Positions 37,960 to 46,153 of a stretch of DNA of 64,000 nucleotides are shown piece after piece. A model generated the notes under the pieces. It had not been told where the DNA came from and did no database searches. It saw nothing but the letters and a program-made list of their open reading frames with translations. Made by a program: the position numbers and the translations under genes. How positions within the stretch are numbered: the stretch's first letter is position 1; every line of letters begins with the position of its first letter. Source of the stretch: Treponema sp. (lineage in GTDB: Bacteria; Spirochaetota; Spirochaetia; Treponematales; Treponemataceae); the NCBI GenBank assembly GCA_016294105.1, contig JAEDCN010000004.1:62001-126000 (forward strand). The letters run 5' to 3'.

Positions 37960-40914
37960 TTATATTTCTAGCTTAAATCCTAGATTAAAGGCAAAGGGGG
38001 ATTCATCTTCTTCTGGGAAGAATCGATACTTGAAGTCAAAATTCAAAGTGGGGTGAAGACTGGCTCCCTGACCTAGGTTAGGAGTCAAGGTAAGAGCAAG
38101 TCGAGTGATAAACTCATCGCTATAGCTCATGTTTCCTGCTCCAAGGGATTTGAAGTGGCTACCTATGTTTGCAATGTCCCAGGATGTATTTTTTCCGTTG
38201 GAGAATTTGCTAACATATTCCATCTCGGTGGTGATGGTGTTAAAGAACACAATGGGGAACCACGTAAAGGCCTTCTGGAGTTCAAGAGAAAACAGCACCA
38301 ATTTTCCTTGTGTGGCCAAGAAGTAGCTTTGAGAGGGGTACAAGTCAGCAGATGCGGTAAAGGGCAGATTCCATGTTCCTAAAGTACGTGTGTCTATAGG
38401 AAGCAGTTGTGGCACATGAACGTGCAGTCCAATTCCCAAGTTGTTGTAGTTGGTTAATGGAGAACCAAAGTCGGTAATATCAGCGGCAAATACGGTATCA
38501 ATAAAGGTGCGTCCAGTGAAACTCAACACTTCAAAGTCGCCCTTTCCCATTAAAGGTTGATACTTAATGCTTAATTTACCAATATTGCGAACAAAGAAAA
38601 TATCACGAGTATCGGATACAATCTTTGTACTGCTTTTGAATAATCCGCTATCAGCATTTTTTTCTTCATCTGTCTTTTCTACTTGCATGGTTTGGCGACC
38701 TTCAAACAAATCAATGGAGTCAGCAAGACTGATGCTCAAGACAGAGTTCAATTTTGTTCCTGATGAAAGCCCAATCTTGTGGTAGGTTTGTTTGTATCCA
38801 GAACCGTCCACTTCCAAATTATTTGCCATCTCATATTTGAAGAGAGCTGTTTCTGTGCCACCCTTGAAGGTTGTCTGGAAGGTTCCAGATTTTGCAACGA
38901 TATTATAACCAGCACTCAATGTATAGGAGGGGCTACTCCAAGGTAAGGCACCCATAAAAGTGGCTCCGAGGAAAGAATTGAATGAGTTTACGCTACTGTA
39001 ACCTTTGTCAAGTCCATAGGAGTCACTCTGAGAGAAGGGATACCAAGTACCTTTAATCAAATAGGGCCAGACTGAAAAGTCCTTGGCATTGTTCAAGATA
39101 GAAGTGTCCACAAGGGCCATGGATTGATTTTCGACTTCACTGCGTACACCTAAATCTGTTACTACACCAGTTACTGTGGTAGCATTCAGACCTCGTATGT
39201 TGGCGGTATAGATGTGATTACCCTTCAGGAAGTTAGCCACATACATAATGTCATTTTCATCAAGGGCTACAGGAGCAAAAATACCACCAGAAAGATCTTG
39301 CTGATACAAGTTGTATTCAACACCAGTGGGATGAATTCGTGCCTCTCCCAAACGGGGCATGGTTCCTGGCTGCACGTAGGTGAATAAGGCTCGTGTGGAA
39401 CCGTCTGCTGCAGGAGAAATACTCAAACCTTGAATCAGCATATCTGGGTGAGGAAGTTCATACTGCTTGTGCACCTTTCTGATAAAGTCATAGGATTTGA
39501 TGAGGTATTCAACTCCCTGCTTGCTGAGGTAGTAAATGGTTCCCTTATCATCAGCCTGAAGGTTTGTGGAAAAGTTATTGAACTTGTTGTTGATGGTTTC
39601 AACTAATTCCATGTCCTTCAACTTTCCCTTGGAATTTTCTTCCAGACGGAAAATGTTGATAGAAGAATCCTGGCTGATGTTTTTGTTTGCGGCAAGGTAC
39701 TTTGTCTTGGCTCCACCTTCTGTAATGGTGAACACCACACCATTGTTCAGTCTTTCTTCTGGAACTTTGAATTTTGACTTAGTTTCAAAGTCGTAAATCA
39801 CCATTTTATTTCTTGGTAAGGCTCCTGCTGTGGACTGGTAGACATAGGTAAGGTATCTTCCATCGGCAGAAAGATTCATGGATTGAATGGAATCCTGATG
39901 TAGGAATTTCTTTGGCTTCGTATAGCCTGTAGGAGAGGGGGCATCTTTGACTGCGTAGTAAAATTCTGCAGTGTTCTTGTTATGATAAACGATTTTCTCT
40001 CCTGCACTGGCAACGTAATTGTATTGTTCAAAATCTTTGTCGTTGTTGAACCGAGAAACTAACCCTGTTTCTGCGGGGTCTGCTGGAATGGCTGGTACAG
40101 GGAAGGCTTCTTTAAAGTCATTCCAGGCATCATCCATAGAAATACCGTACACTGTGTCGAAGATGGTAAAATAGCTTAATCCACCCAGGTTTGTCATTCG
40201 CTTCCAGTATTCAGCCAGCTTTTCTTCGCCATAGCGTTGGCGAACGTATTCCATGAATTCGCCACCAAACTTGTAGTTGTAATCATACACATAGATGCTG
40301 CGGGCACCAGTTATTTCTGCAAAATTGGGAAAGTCATCCTCCAGCTTTGCTTGTTTTACAATGTGGCGGGCAAATTCACTGTGTAGACGGCCTTCTCCCG
40401 TGCGGCTTTCTTCGGTAACAGCAATACCTTCCAGCTGGCCACTGGTGGCAATGAGGGGAGTGGGATTAATCATGTCTCCAAAGATTTTCGACACTACAAC
40501 CCAAAATGGAGTCTTGATGTTTATAGTAATTGCATGGGTCAACTCATGGCGGAATACCATCAACAGGTCTTCTTCAAAAACTGCCATGCTTGCAGGAGAT
40601 TGTGTGTCAAACAGAACAATGCGATTGTAAGGAGCTTGGCTAAAATATGCATTGAACATATCTTGGGAGCTCGTAATGGTAACAGGTAGTCTAAAATCAT
40701 GGATGAGATTGTAGGTATCGTGTAATTCTCGATACAAATCATCTCCATGCTCTGCAATAATTGCCGCAGCCTTTTCTGAATCCGGGGTGTAAATGATGTC
40801 AAAGAATTCAGTTTTAATAACCTTCAAATCCTTTTGACCAGCCAACATTCCCTCGTATGCAAATACAGAGGTAAAACACAAAAGACAGATCAAGCTTGAT
40901 AAAATCTTTCTCAT
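37960..40914 (-). CDS. putative outer-membrane metalloprotease with beta-propeller and C-terminal barrel
   Basis: Protein of 984 residues. Signal peptide (MRKILSSLICLLCFTSVFA). Residues 30-290 look like a gluzincin-type domain: FRHELTHAI has the HExxH zinc motif (His123, Glu124, His127) and GQLEGIAVTEES supplies a candidate third ligand (Glu162). Residues 300-640 are repeated four-stranded blades of TolB/WD40 type (MNLSADGRYLTYVYQSTAGA, LSISPAADGSTRALFTYVQP). From 650 to the end, amphipathic strands and a final FNLGFKLEI suggest an outer-membrane barrel. AAGGAG lies six bases before ATG. Domain limits and activity are inferred. Confidence 0.75.
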   Translation of the reverse strand: MRKILSSLICLLCFTSVFAYEGMLAGQKDLKVIKTEFFDIIYTPDSEKAAAIIAEHGDDLYRELHDTYNLIHDFRLPVTITSSQDMFNAYFSQAPYNRIVLFDTQSPASMAVFEEDLLMVFRHELTHAITINIKTPFWVVVSKIFGDMINPTPLIATSGQLEGIAVTEESRTGEGRLHSEFARHIVKQAKLEDDFPNFAEITGARSIYVYDYNYKFGGEFMEYVRQRYGEEKLAEYWKRMTNLGGLSYFTIFDTVYGISMDDAWNDFKEAFPVPAIPADPAETGLVSRFNNDKDFEQYNYVASAGEKIVYHNKNTAEFYYAVKDAPSPTGYTKPKKFLHQDSIQSMNLSADGRYLTYVYQSTAGALPRNKMVIYDFETKSKFKVPEERLNNGVVFTITEGGAKTKYLAANKNISQDSSINIFRLEENSKGKLKDMELVETINNKFNNFSTNLQADDKGTIYYLSKQGVEYLIKSYDFIRKVHKQYELPHPDMLIQGLSISPAADGSTRALFTYVQPGTMPRLGEARIHPTGVEYNLYQQDLSGGIFAPVALDENDIMYVANFLKGNHIYTANIRGLNATTVTGVVTDLGVRSEVENQSMALVDTSILNNAKDFSVWPYLIKGTWYPFSQSDSYGLDKGYSSVNSFNSFLGATFMGALPWSSPSYTLSAGYNIVAKSGTFQTTFKGGTETALFKYEMANNLEVDGSGYKQTYHKIGLSSGTKLNSVLSISLADSIDLFEGRQTMQVEKTDEEKNADSGLFKSSTKIVSDTRDIFFVRNIGKLSIKYQPLMGKGDFEVLSFTGRTFIDTVFAADITDFGSPLTNYNNLGIGLHVHVPQLLPIDTRTLGTWNLPFTASADLYPSQSYFLATQGKLVLFSLELQKAFTWFPIVFFNTITTEMEYVSKFSNGKNTSWDIANIGSHFKSLGAGNMSYSDEFITRLALTLTPNLGQGASLHPTLNFDFKYRFFPEEDESPFAFNLGFKLEI

Positions 40915-41069
40915 ACAAAACTCCTTATTTAGTTTAGCTACTAACAGAATAGTATTTTGAATAAAAATTTATGTACAATTGTACTGACACGATTGAAACT
41001 GTCAAATGAAGATTCTATAACTTAAAGGCCGTGGTAGATTGAATCTTGTTTTCAGTGTATAGTTGAGAT

Positions 41070-42185
41070 ATGAAACTGGCTATTGATTGCAGGATGATTG
41101 GAAGCGGTGGAATCGGAACTTATTTGTGCGGTCTCCTTCCATATTTTGTAGAAGAACACGAATGTATATTGCTGGGACGTGCTGCCGATTTAGCTGAATA
41201 TACAGGGCGTGGTGGAGTGCAGGTCCTAGACTGTCCCATCAAAACTTTTTCCCTGCAGGAGCTTGTTGCCTTTCCCACTCCACTTTTAAAAGCTATCAAT
41301 AGCTGTGATGCCTATTATTCTCCCTATTGCAATATTCCTGGCCGATTTTTTGGCGGCATAAAGGTTCCTGTTTTTTCTACCATCCACGATGTAGTTTTCC
41401 TTGATATACCTGAATTGGCTGGTGGTTTTGGCACTGCGGTAAGAAAGTGGTTTTATCAGTACGCCATCAAAAAATCCTGCTGTATTTTTACCGTGTCTCA
41501 GTTTTCTGCCGAGCGAATTCGTAGTCTGCTGAAATTTCCTGCAAAAAAGCCCTTGGTGGTAACCTACAATGCAGTGCCACACTGGTTTACAGATGATACT
41601 GCTGGTTCTGGTGCAAAAGATGGGACTGGAGCAGTAGCTGGTACCGCTGGTGATGAAGCTGGCAAAACCAAGGATCTTTTGTTTGTAGGTAATATCAAAG
41701 CCCACAAGGGATTGCATATTTTGCTGCCTGCCTTTAAGCTTGCTCGGCAACGGGGCTTGGATGGACGGCTGGTAATTGTAGGCAATGCAAGCAATTTCCG
41801 CACGGGAGATAGCGGCATCTTGGAGCAGTTTCAGTCCCTGCCAGAAGAAGCCTTTTCCTTTACTGGTAGAGTCAGCGACAGTGAATTGCGGGATTTGTAC
41901 CGCCGTTGCAGGCTTTTGGTGCAGCCTTCCTTATATGAAGGCTTTGGAATGCCCCCCTTGGAAGCCCTTTCTCAAGGAACTAACGTGGTGCTTTCCGATA
42001 TTCCTGTGTTCAAGGAAATTTACGGGAGCTTGCCAGTTACCTTTTTCAAGACAGCTGAAGTAGAGGACTTGGCAGAAAAACTATTGTCCGCTTGGAAATT
42101 GCCTGCTCCCTTGCTGGGAGACACGGGGTATTCGTTTAAAAAATCTGCCACTGTGATTTTTGATGCTATAAGGAGTGTTTTATGA
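41070..42185 (+). CDS. GT4-family glycosyltransferase
   Basis: Protein of 371 residues, GT-B fold. N-terminal GSGGIGTYLCGLLPYF loop, STIHDVVFLDIPEL in the acceptor domain, then LLFVGNIKAHKGLHILLPAF and the donor motif PSLYEGFGMPPLEALSQGTN with the Glu-x7-Glu signature. A low-complexity insert (GSGAKDGTGAVAGTAGDEAG) sits between the domains. Likely transfers a sugar in envelope glycan synthesis. TATAGT ends six bases before ATG and there is no Shine-Dalgarno sequence. The next glycosyltransferase overlaps it by 4 nt. Confidence 0.9.
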   Translation: MKLAIDCRMIGSGGIGTYLCGLLPYFVEEHECILLGRAADLAEYTGRGGVQVLDCPIKTFSLQELVAFPTPLLKAINSCDAYYSPYCNIPGRFFGGIKVPVFSTIHDVVFLDIPELAGGFGTAVRKWFYQYAIKKSCCIFTVSQFSAERIRSLLKFPAKKPLVVTYNAVPHWFTDDTAGSGAKDGTGAVAGTAGDEAGKTKDLLFVGNIKAHKGLHILLPAFKLARQRGLDGRLVIVGNASNFRTGDSGILEQFQSLPEEAFSFTGRVSDSELRDLYRRCRLLVQPSLYEGFGMPPLEALSQGTNVVLSDIPVFKEIYGSLPVTFFKTAEVEDLAEKLLSAWKLPAPLLGDTGYSFKKSATVIFDAIRSVL

Positions 42186-43282
42186 AGGTTGCAATCGTTC
42201 ACTACTGGCTGGTAAATATGCGTGGTGGAGAAAAGGTTCTGGAAGCCCTGCTGGATATGTTTCCCCAGGCTGATATTTACACCCACGTGTGTGTACCAGA
42301 AGCCATCTCCGAAAAAATTCGTAGCCATCGTGTTTTTACTACAAAAATCAGCAAACTTCCCCTGGCTGCAAAGTTGTATCAAAAATACATGCCCCTTATG
42401 CCCGATGCCCTGAAGGAGCTGAACTTGTCGGACTATGACCTGATTATTTCCAGTGAGTCAGGCCCAGCAAAGGGCGTGGTTCCCAATCCCGATGCCTTTC
42501 ACCTGTGCTATTGTCACAGCCCCATGCGGTATTTGTGGGATATGTACCATGAATATTTCCGCACCGCCTCTGGCTTTGTTCGCTTTTTTATGAAAAAGCT
42601 GGTGCCTTCTCTGCGGCTGTGGGATGTCATGTCCGCCAACTTGGTAGATTGCTTTGTGGCAAATTCCCACTATGTAGCCAAACGAATTAACCGCTACTAC
42701 AATCGGCCTGCAGAAATTGTGTATCCACCTGTGGCCATTGATAAATTTGCCTCTGTTCAGCGAAATCCCAAGGACTACTATCTGTTCTTTGGTCAGTTGG
42801 TGGGCTACAAGCGAGCAGATTTGGCTCTGGAAGCCTGTGTTCGCTCTGGTCGCAAGCTGGTGGTGGTGGGAGAAGGTGGATCTGCCAAGGAGCGGAAAAA
42901 ATATGAGGCTTCTGGCTTAGTAACCTTTGCGGGGCGTGCCTCTCAGCAGCAGTTGGAAGAATACATGGGTGGAGCCAAGGCCCTGTTGTTCCCGGGCGTG
43001 GAGGATTTTGGCATTATTCCAGTGGAAGCCAATGCTGCTGGCTGTCCTGTTATTGCCTATCGCAAGGGTGGGGCCTTGGACTCCATCAAAGAGGGTGTAA
43101 CGGGAATTTTCTTTGATGAGCAAACACCTGAATCCTTAATTCAAGCCATGACTGAATTTGAAGCTCTGCCACCTGAAACCTTTGCTGACAGAAGTAAATT
43201 TGCTGCCCATGTGGAGCAGTTCAGTCAGGCTGCCTTTACCGCAAAGATTCAAAAGCTGGTGGAGGAGCGCCGCCGCCGCTAG
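42182..43282 (+). CDS. GT4-family glycosyltransferase
   Basis: Protein of 366 residues with ATGA overlap to the first glycosyltransferase. AIVHYWLVNMRGGEKVLEAL, CYCHSPMRYLWDMYHEYF in the N-domain, YYLFFGQLVGYKRADLALEA, VVVGEGGSAKERKKYE and the donor motif FPGVEDFGIIPVEANAAGCP. The MRGGEKV and HSPMRYLWD motifs are typical of mannosyl/rhamnosyl transferases of the GT4 class, but sugar and acceptor are not known. The two enzymes probably act in succession on one glycan. Confidence 0.91.
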   Translation: MKVAIVHYWLVNMRGGEKVLEALLDMFPQADIYTHVCVPEAISEKIRSHRVFTTKISKLPLAAKLYQKYMPLMPDALKELNLSDYDLIISSESGPAKGVVPNPDAFHLCYCHSPMRYLWDMYHEYFRTASGFVRFFMKKLVPSLRLWDVMSANLVDCFVANSHYVAKRINRYYNRPAEIVYPPVAIDKFASVQRNPKDYYLFFGQLVGYKRADLALEACVRSGRKLVVVGEGGSAKERKKYEASGLVTFAGRASQQQLEEYMGGAKALLFPGVEDFGIIPVEANAAGCPVIAYRKGGALDSIKEGVTGIFFDEQTPESLIQAMTEFEALPPETFADRSKFAAHVEQFSQAAFTAKIQKLVEERRRR

Positions 43283-43291
43283 GAGGGGAAG

Positions 43292-43831
43292 CTATTTTTC
43301 TTTGGAAATACGCAGACCAATTTGTTCCAGCAGGAAGCGTGTCTTTGAGAGCATCTCTTCTGGTGCCATGGGATTGTAGTGGGTAATCCACCGCTGGATG
43401 GCACCAGTGAGGCCATCAGTCATAAAATAGACGTAGAAGTCGTTGTTTGTGTTTTCCTGCAGCTCCATAAGGTCGTGGGTGACGGCCTGCTTGATGGTTT
43501 CCTGAAAATAGAGCAGGAAATAGTTGTGCTGGTGGGGACGAAAGATGTGGCGGTAAACGTCACGGTTTTCATAGAGATACTGGCAGAGCTGATAAAAGCT
43601 TTCTCCTCTGAAAGGCGTGTCAAAGGGATGGTGCTGCATGAATTCCGACTGGAAAATATATTTCAATAGGTCGTACTTGTCCCTAAAATGATAGTAGAAA
43701 GACTTGCGGTTCATGCCACTACTGGCGCAAATATCTGCGATTGTAATCTTTTCCAAGGGGATTTCCTGCACCAGCTCCTTGAGGGAGTTGGCCAGCACCC
43801 GCTTCGTAACGTTTGAATTTGCCATCTTCAT
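43292..43831 (-). CDS. TetR-family regulator
   Basis: Protein of about 179 residues. Helix-turn-helix near the N-terminus: EKITIADICASSGMNRKSFY, then YHFRDKYDLLKYIFQ. The C-terminal ligand domain resembles the group related to DhaS (HQHNYFLLYFQETIKQAV, FMTDGLTGAIQRWITHYNPM). Possible starts are GTG 43846, ATG 43831 and ATG 43825; none has a good Shine-Dalgarno sequence and TATTTT lies just upstream of 43831. The target is unknown; the convergent glycosyltransferases and the neighbouring membrane protein are candidates. Confidence 0.87.
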   Translation of the reverse strand: MKMANSNVTKRVLANSLKELVQEIPLEKITIADICASSGMNRKSFYYHFRDKYDLLKYIFQSEFMQHHPFDTPFRGESFYQLCQYLYENRDVYRHIFRPHQHNYFLLYFQETIKQAVTHDLMELQENTNNDFYVYFMTDGLTGAIQRWITHYNPMAPEEMLSKTRFLLEQIGLRISKEK

Positions 43832-43906
43832 ATTTAAAATACTCACGAGGGGATGGTTTGTCCAAGACAGGTTGAGAAAAAAAACAGGACAGTTTTGTCC
43901 ATGTGT

Positions 43907-44761
43907 CTAAAAAACTTTTTCTTTCCCTTTGGCGCTTCTGGCTGCCTTCCGTTGCTGCCGTTCCTCTTTGACACGATGACGCAGGGCCTCCACTCCCTGA
44001 TGAAATTCGAGGCTGCGCATAGTGGGGAATTTCCTGATGTGGCGGAGCATCTTGTCCTGACGCTGACTCAGTGACTCCAACTGCTCCAGAAGATGCTGGT
44101 TCGCCCTGCTTGTGTCCTCCTGCAGCCGTTCCCGCACCTGCTGGAAGAGTTGGTTCAGGGACTGCTCCTTCTCCTCAAGCCACTGCTCCCCGTGGAATCG
44201 GTCCCGCAGGGACTCGACGAAATCCTTCAGCCGAGTCTCGTAGATGGTGAAGTCCACCAGGCCACGGATGGTGGTGATGAGGTCCAGCAGGAAGGCCGCA
44301 AAGAGAGCCCAGGCAATGATGCGGGCGGTGGGCAGCGGGATGGAAAGAATCCGTGACTCCAGCCAGGGATGCAGGAAGTGGGCGATGAGGGTTCCCATCA
44401 CGCCAAAACAGATGGCGCCGCCCAGGAAGATTCTGCCGTGGAGGTTGAATTTCTCGTTGGAATAGTCCCACCAGCGGGTGTGGAAGAGGGTTTCCAGCAG
44501 CCAGCCGGTGAAGTATTCCAGAACCGAGACAATCACCATGCTGGCAAAGAAGAGGGGGATCCAGGTGTGGGCCCAGGGTTGCAGCAGGTACATGATGAGC
44601 ATTCCGCCGAATCCGTAGACAGGACACAGCGGCCCCCGCAGGAATCCCCGGTTGATGAAGTGGCCATGACGGATGGAGCAGTAGCTGGTTTCCCATATCC
44701 AGCCGATGAGACTGTAGGCCAAAAAGAGCATGAAAACGTATGAGAGATGGATGGGTGGCAT
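43907..44761 (-). CDS. putative ABC-transporter type IV (CmpB) family membrane protein
   Basis: Protein of 284 residues. Five membrane helices in the first 165 residues, with the family segments LAYSLIGWIWETSYCSIRHG, NRGFLRGPLCPVYGFGG, SVLEYFTGWLLETLFHTRWW and DYSNEKFNLHGRIFLGGAIC. The last 110 residues are a charged, probably coiled-coil cytoplasmic tail (RDRFHGEQWLEEKEQSLNQL). Despite the family name, no transport role has been shown as far as I know. TTGAAG-N17-TATACT ends seven bases before ATG. GC-rich relative to neighbours. Confidence 0.85.
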   Translation of the reverse strand: MPPIHLSYVFMLFLAYSLIGWIWETSYCSIRHGHFINRGFLRGPLCPVYGFGGMLIMYLLQPWAHTWIPLFFASMVIVSVLEYFTGWLLETLFHTRWWDYSNEKFNLHGRIFLGGAICFGVMGTLIAHFLHPWLESRILSIPLPTARIIAWALFAAFLLDLITTIRGLVDFTIYETRLKDFVESLRDRFHGEQWLEEKEQSLNQLFQQVRERLQEDTSRANQHLLEQLESLSQRQDKMLRHIRKFPTMRSLEFHQGVEALRHRVKEERQQRKAARSAKGKEKVF

Positions 44762-44768
44762 ACTCTAA

Positions 44769-44797
44769 AGTATAGGTGATGTAAATTCTGTCTTCAA
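44769..44797 (-). promoter_or_regulatory. promoter of the CmpB-type gene, predicted leaderless start
   Basis: TTGAAG, 17-bp spacer, TATACT, seven bases, ATG on the minus strand. Confidence 0.65.
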
Positions 44798-44927
44798 CAG
44801 GCAGCTGCTTTTATTTGTCCAAAAAAGTGACGGGTAGGAATCGGTGGGTGGAGCGGTAGACTGGTTGCTGCAGGCTCCTCCACTCACAAAACCTCACCGC
44901 CCCTTTATTTTTCCTTCTGAGCCTGAT

Positions 44928-44960
44928 ATACTTGTAATACAGAGAATACTTATAATACAG
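44928..44960 (+). promoter_or_regulatory. direct repeats at the first toxin-antitoxin promoter
   Basis: ATACTTGTAATACAG and ATACTTATAATACAG, 18 bp apart, cover the likely -10 (TATAAT). Ribbon-helix-helix antitoxins bind such spaced repeats to repress their own operon. Confidence 0.55.
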
Positions 44961-44971
44961 GAGGCATGAGT

Positions 44972-45199
44972 ATGACAAAGGCTGTTGTCACTAGGTTTGA
45001 CGTTGAGATTGTTGAGCGGCTCACGGAGCTGGCCCGCCGCACCGGCCGCACCAGGTCCTACTACATCAAGGAGGCGGTGGAGGAGAAGCTGGTGGACATG
45101 GAGCTCATCTATCTGGCCCAGAGCCGCGCGGAGGATTTGCGGGCTGGCAGAAGCAGCACAATCTCCCTTGATGAAATAGGGGAGAAATATGGCTTATAA
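44972..45199 (+). CDS. ribbon-helix-helix antitoxin (RelB-like)
   Basis: Protein of 75 residues. ATG at 44972 is chosen because AGGAGG lies seven bases upstream; an ATG at 44966 is too close to it. VVTRFDVEIVERLTELARRT and RSYYIKEAVEEKLVDMELIY form the strand-helix-helix DNA-binding unit; the acidic tail (ISLDEIGEKYGL) would wrap the toxin. The toxin gene overlaps by 11 nt. Confidence 0.87.
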   Translation: MTKAVVTRFDVEIVERLTELARRTGRTRSYYIKEAVEEKLVDMELIYLAQSRAEDLRAGRSSTISLDEIGEKYGL

Positions 45200-45479
45200 A
45201 GTGTCCTTGGACCGAAAGGCTGAGGAGGATTTCTCAAAGCTGGACAAGGCTGTTCAAAGGCGACTGTTCAAGTACATGAAGCGGATTGAGGAGCGGGATG
45301 ATCCCAGGACTTTGGGGGAGCAGCTGCAGGACAACCTGTCTGCCTACTGGAAGTTCCGGGTGGGGGACTATCGGCTCATTGCGGAAATCATCGATGAGCG
45401 GGTCATCGTGCTGATGCTGGTGGTCGCCCACCGTCGGGAGGTCTACGCCACTGCCAAGAAGCGGCTGTCGGAAAGGTAG
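45189..45479 (+). CDS. RelE/ParE-superfamily toxin
   Basis: Protein of 96 residues. YKVSLDRKAEEDFSKLDKAV, RRLFKYMKRIEERDDP, YWKFRVGDYRLIAEIIDERV and LVVAHRREVYATAKKRL give the RelE fold with the conserved Arg of the RVGDYR motif and a His-Arg pair near the end. RelE toxins cleave mRNA in the ribosomal A site. Pair with the preceding antitoxin. Confidence 0.9.
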   Translation: MAYKVSLDRKAEEDFSKLDKAVQRRLFKYMKRIEERDDPRTLGEQLQDNLSAYWKFRVGDYRLIAEIIDERVIVLMLVVAHRREVYATAKKRLSER

Positions 45480-45605
45480 AAGAAATTAACTTCATCTTTC
45501 CATCAGCATTAATCTCATGTTACATATAAATCCCCATCTATTGCACTTGAATTGCACAGATTCTGATGGTATATTGAAAGGAGAAATCTTTTCAGGAGGC
45601 AAACC

Positions 45606-45884
45606 ATGACAAACATAACTATCAGACTAGACAACAACGACAAAATCGAATTCGCCCGTATCTGCGAAAAAATCGGACTTTCAGTATCTACTGCCTTCAA
45701 TGTTTTTGTGAAGACGGTCATCAAGGAGGAGAAAATCCCCTTTGAGCTTTCTGCCAGGGACCGGGACGACTTCTACAGCGAGGCCAACATCCGCCACCTG
45801 GAGGAGCTGAAACGCCTTGATGATGCCGGTCAGCTTCATTTTGTCACGAAGACTTGGGAAGAGTTGAAGGCGATGGAAAAATGA
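45606..45884 (+). CDS. RelB/DinJ-family antitoxin
   Basis: Protein of 92 residues with AGGAGG six bases upstream. TNITIRLDNNDKIEFARICE, IGLSVSTAFNVFVKTVIKEE and KIPFELSARDRDD are the DinJ pattern; the C-terminal half (IRHLEELKRLDDAGQLHF) neutralises the toxin. TTGAAT-N17-TATATT precedes it. Coupled to the YoeB-type toxin by ATGA overlap. Confidence 0.92.
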   Translation: MTNITIRLDNNDKIEFARICEKIGLSVSTAFNVFVKTVIKEEKIPFELSARDRDDFYSEANIRHLEELKRLDDAGQLHFVTKTWEELKAMEK

Positions 45885-46147
45885 GCAAGATTGTCTTCTA
45901 TGAGTTGGCCTGGGAGCAATATCTGTACTGGCAGACCCAGGACAAAAAATTCATCAAGAAGTTGAACAAGCTGCTGGCTGACATAGACCGCAACGGCAAT
46001 GCGGGGCTTGGCCACCCGGAGCCCTTGAAGGGTAACTTGTCCGGGTGGTGGAGCCGGGAGATTGACGAGAAGAACCGGCTCATCTACAAGATTGAGGACG
46101 GCTGCATCAAGATTTACCAGTGCAAGAACCATTATGAGGACAAATAA
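45881..46147 (+). CDS. yoeB: Txe/YoeB-family toxin
   Basis: Protein of 88 residues. ATG at 45881 overlaps the antitoxin stop. FYELAWEQYLYWQTQDKKFI, KKLNKLLADIDRNGN, GHPEPLKGNLSGWWSREIDE, NRLIYKIEDG and CKNHYEDK, ending with the His-Tyr pair typical of YoeB. It is a ribosome-dependent mRNA endonuclease. The DinJ-type antitoxin is unusual for YoeB, which is more often paired with YefM. Confidence 0.92.
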   Translation: MSKIVFYELAWEQYLYWQTQDKKFIKKLNKLLADIDRNGNAGLGHPEPLKGNLSGWWSREIDEKNRLIYKIEDGCIKIYQCKNHYEDK

Positions 46148-46153
46148 ATGAAC

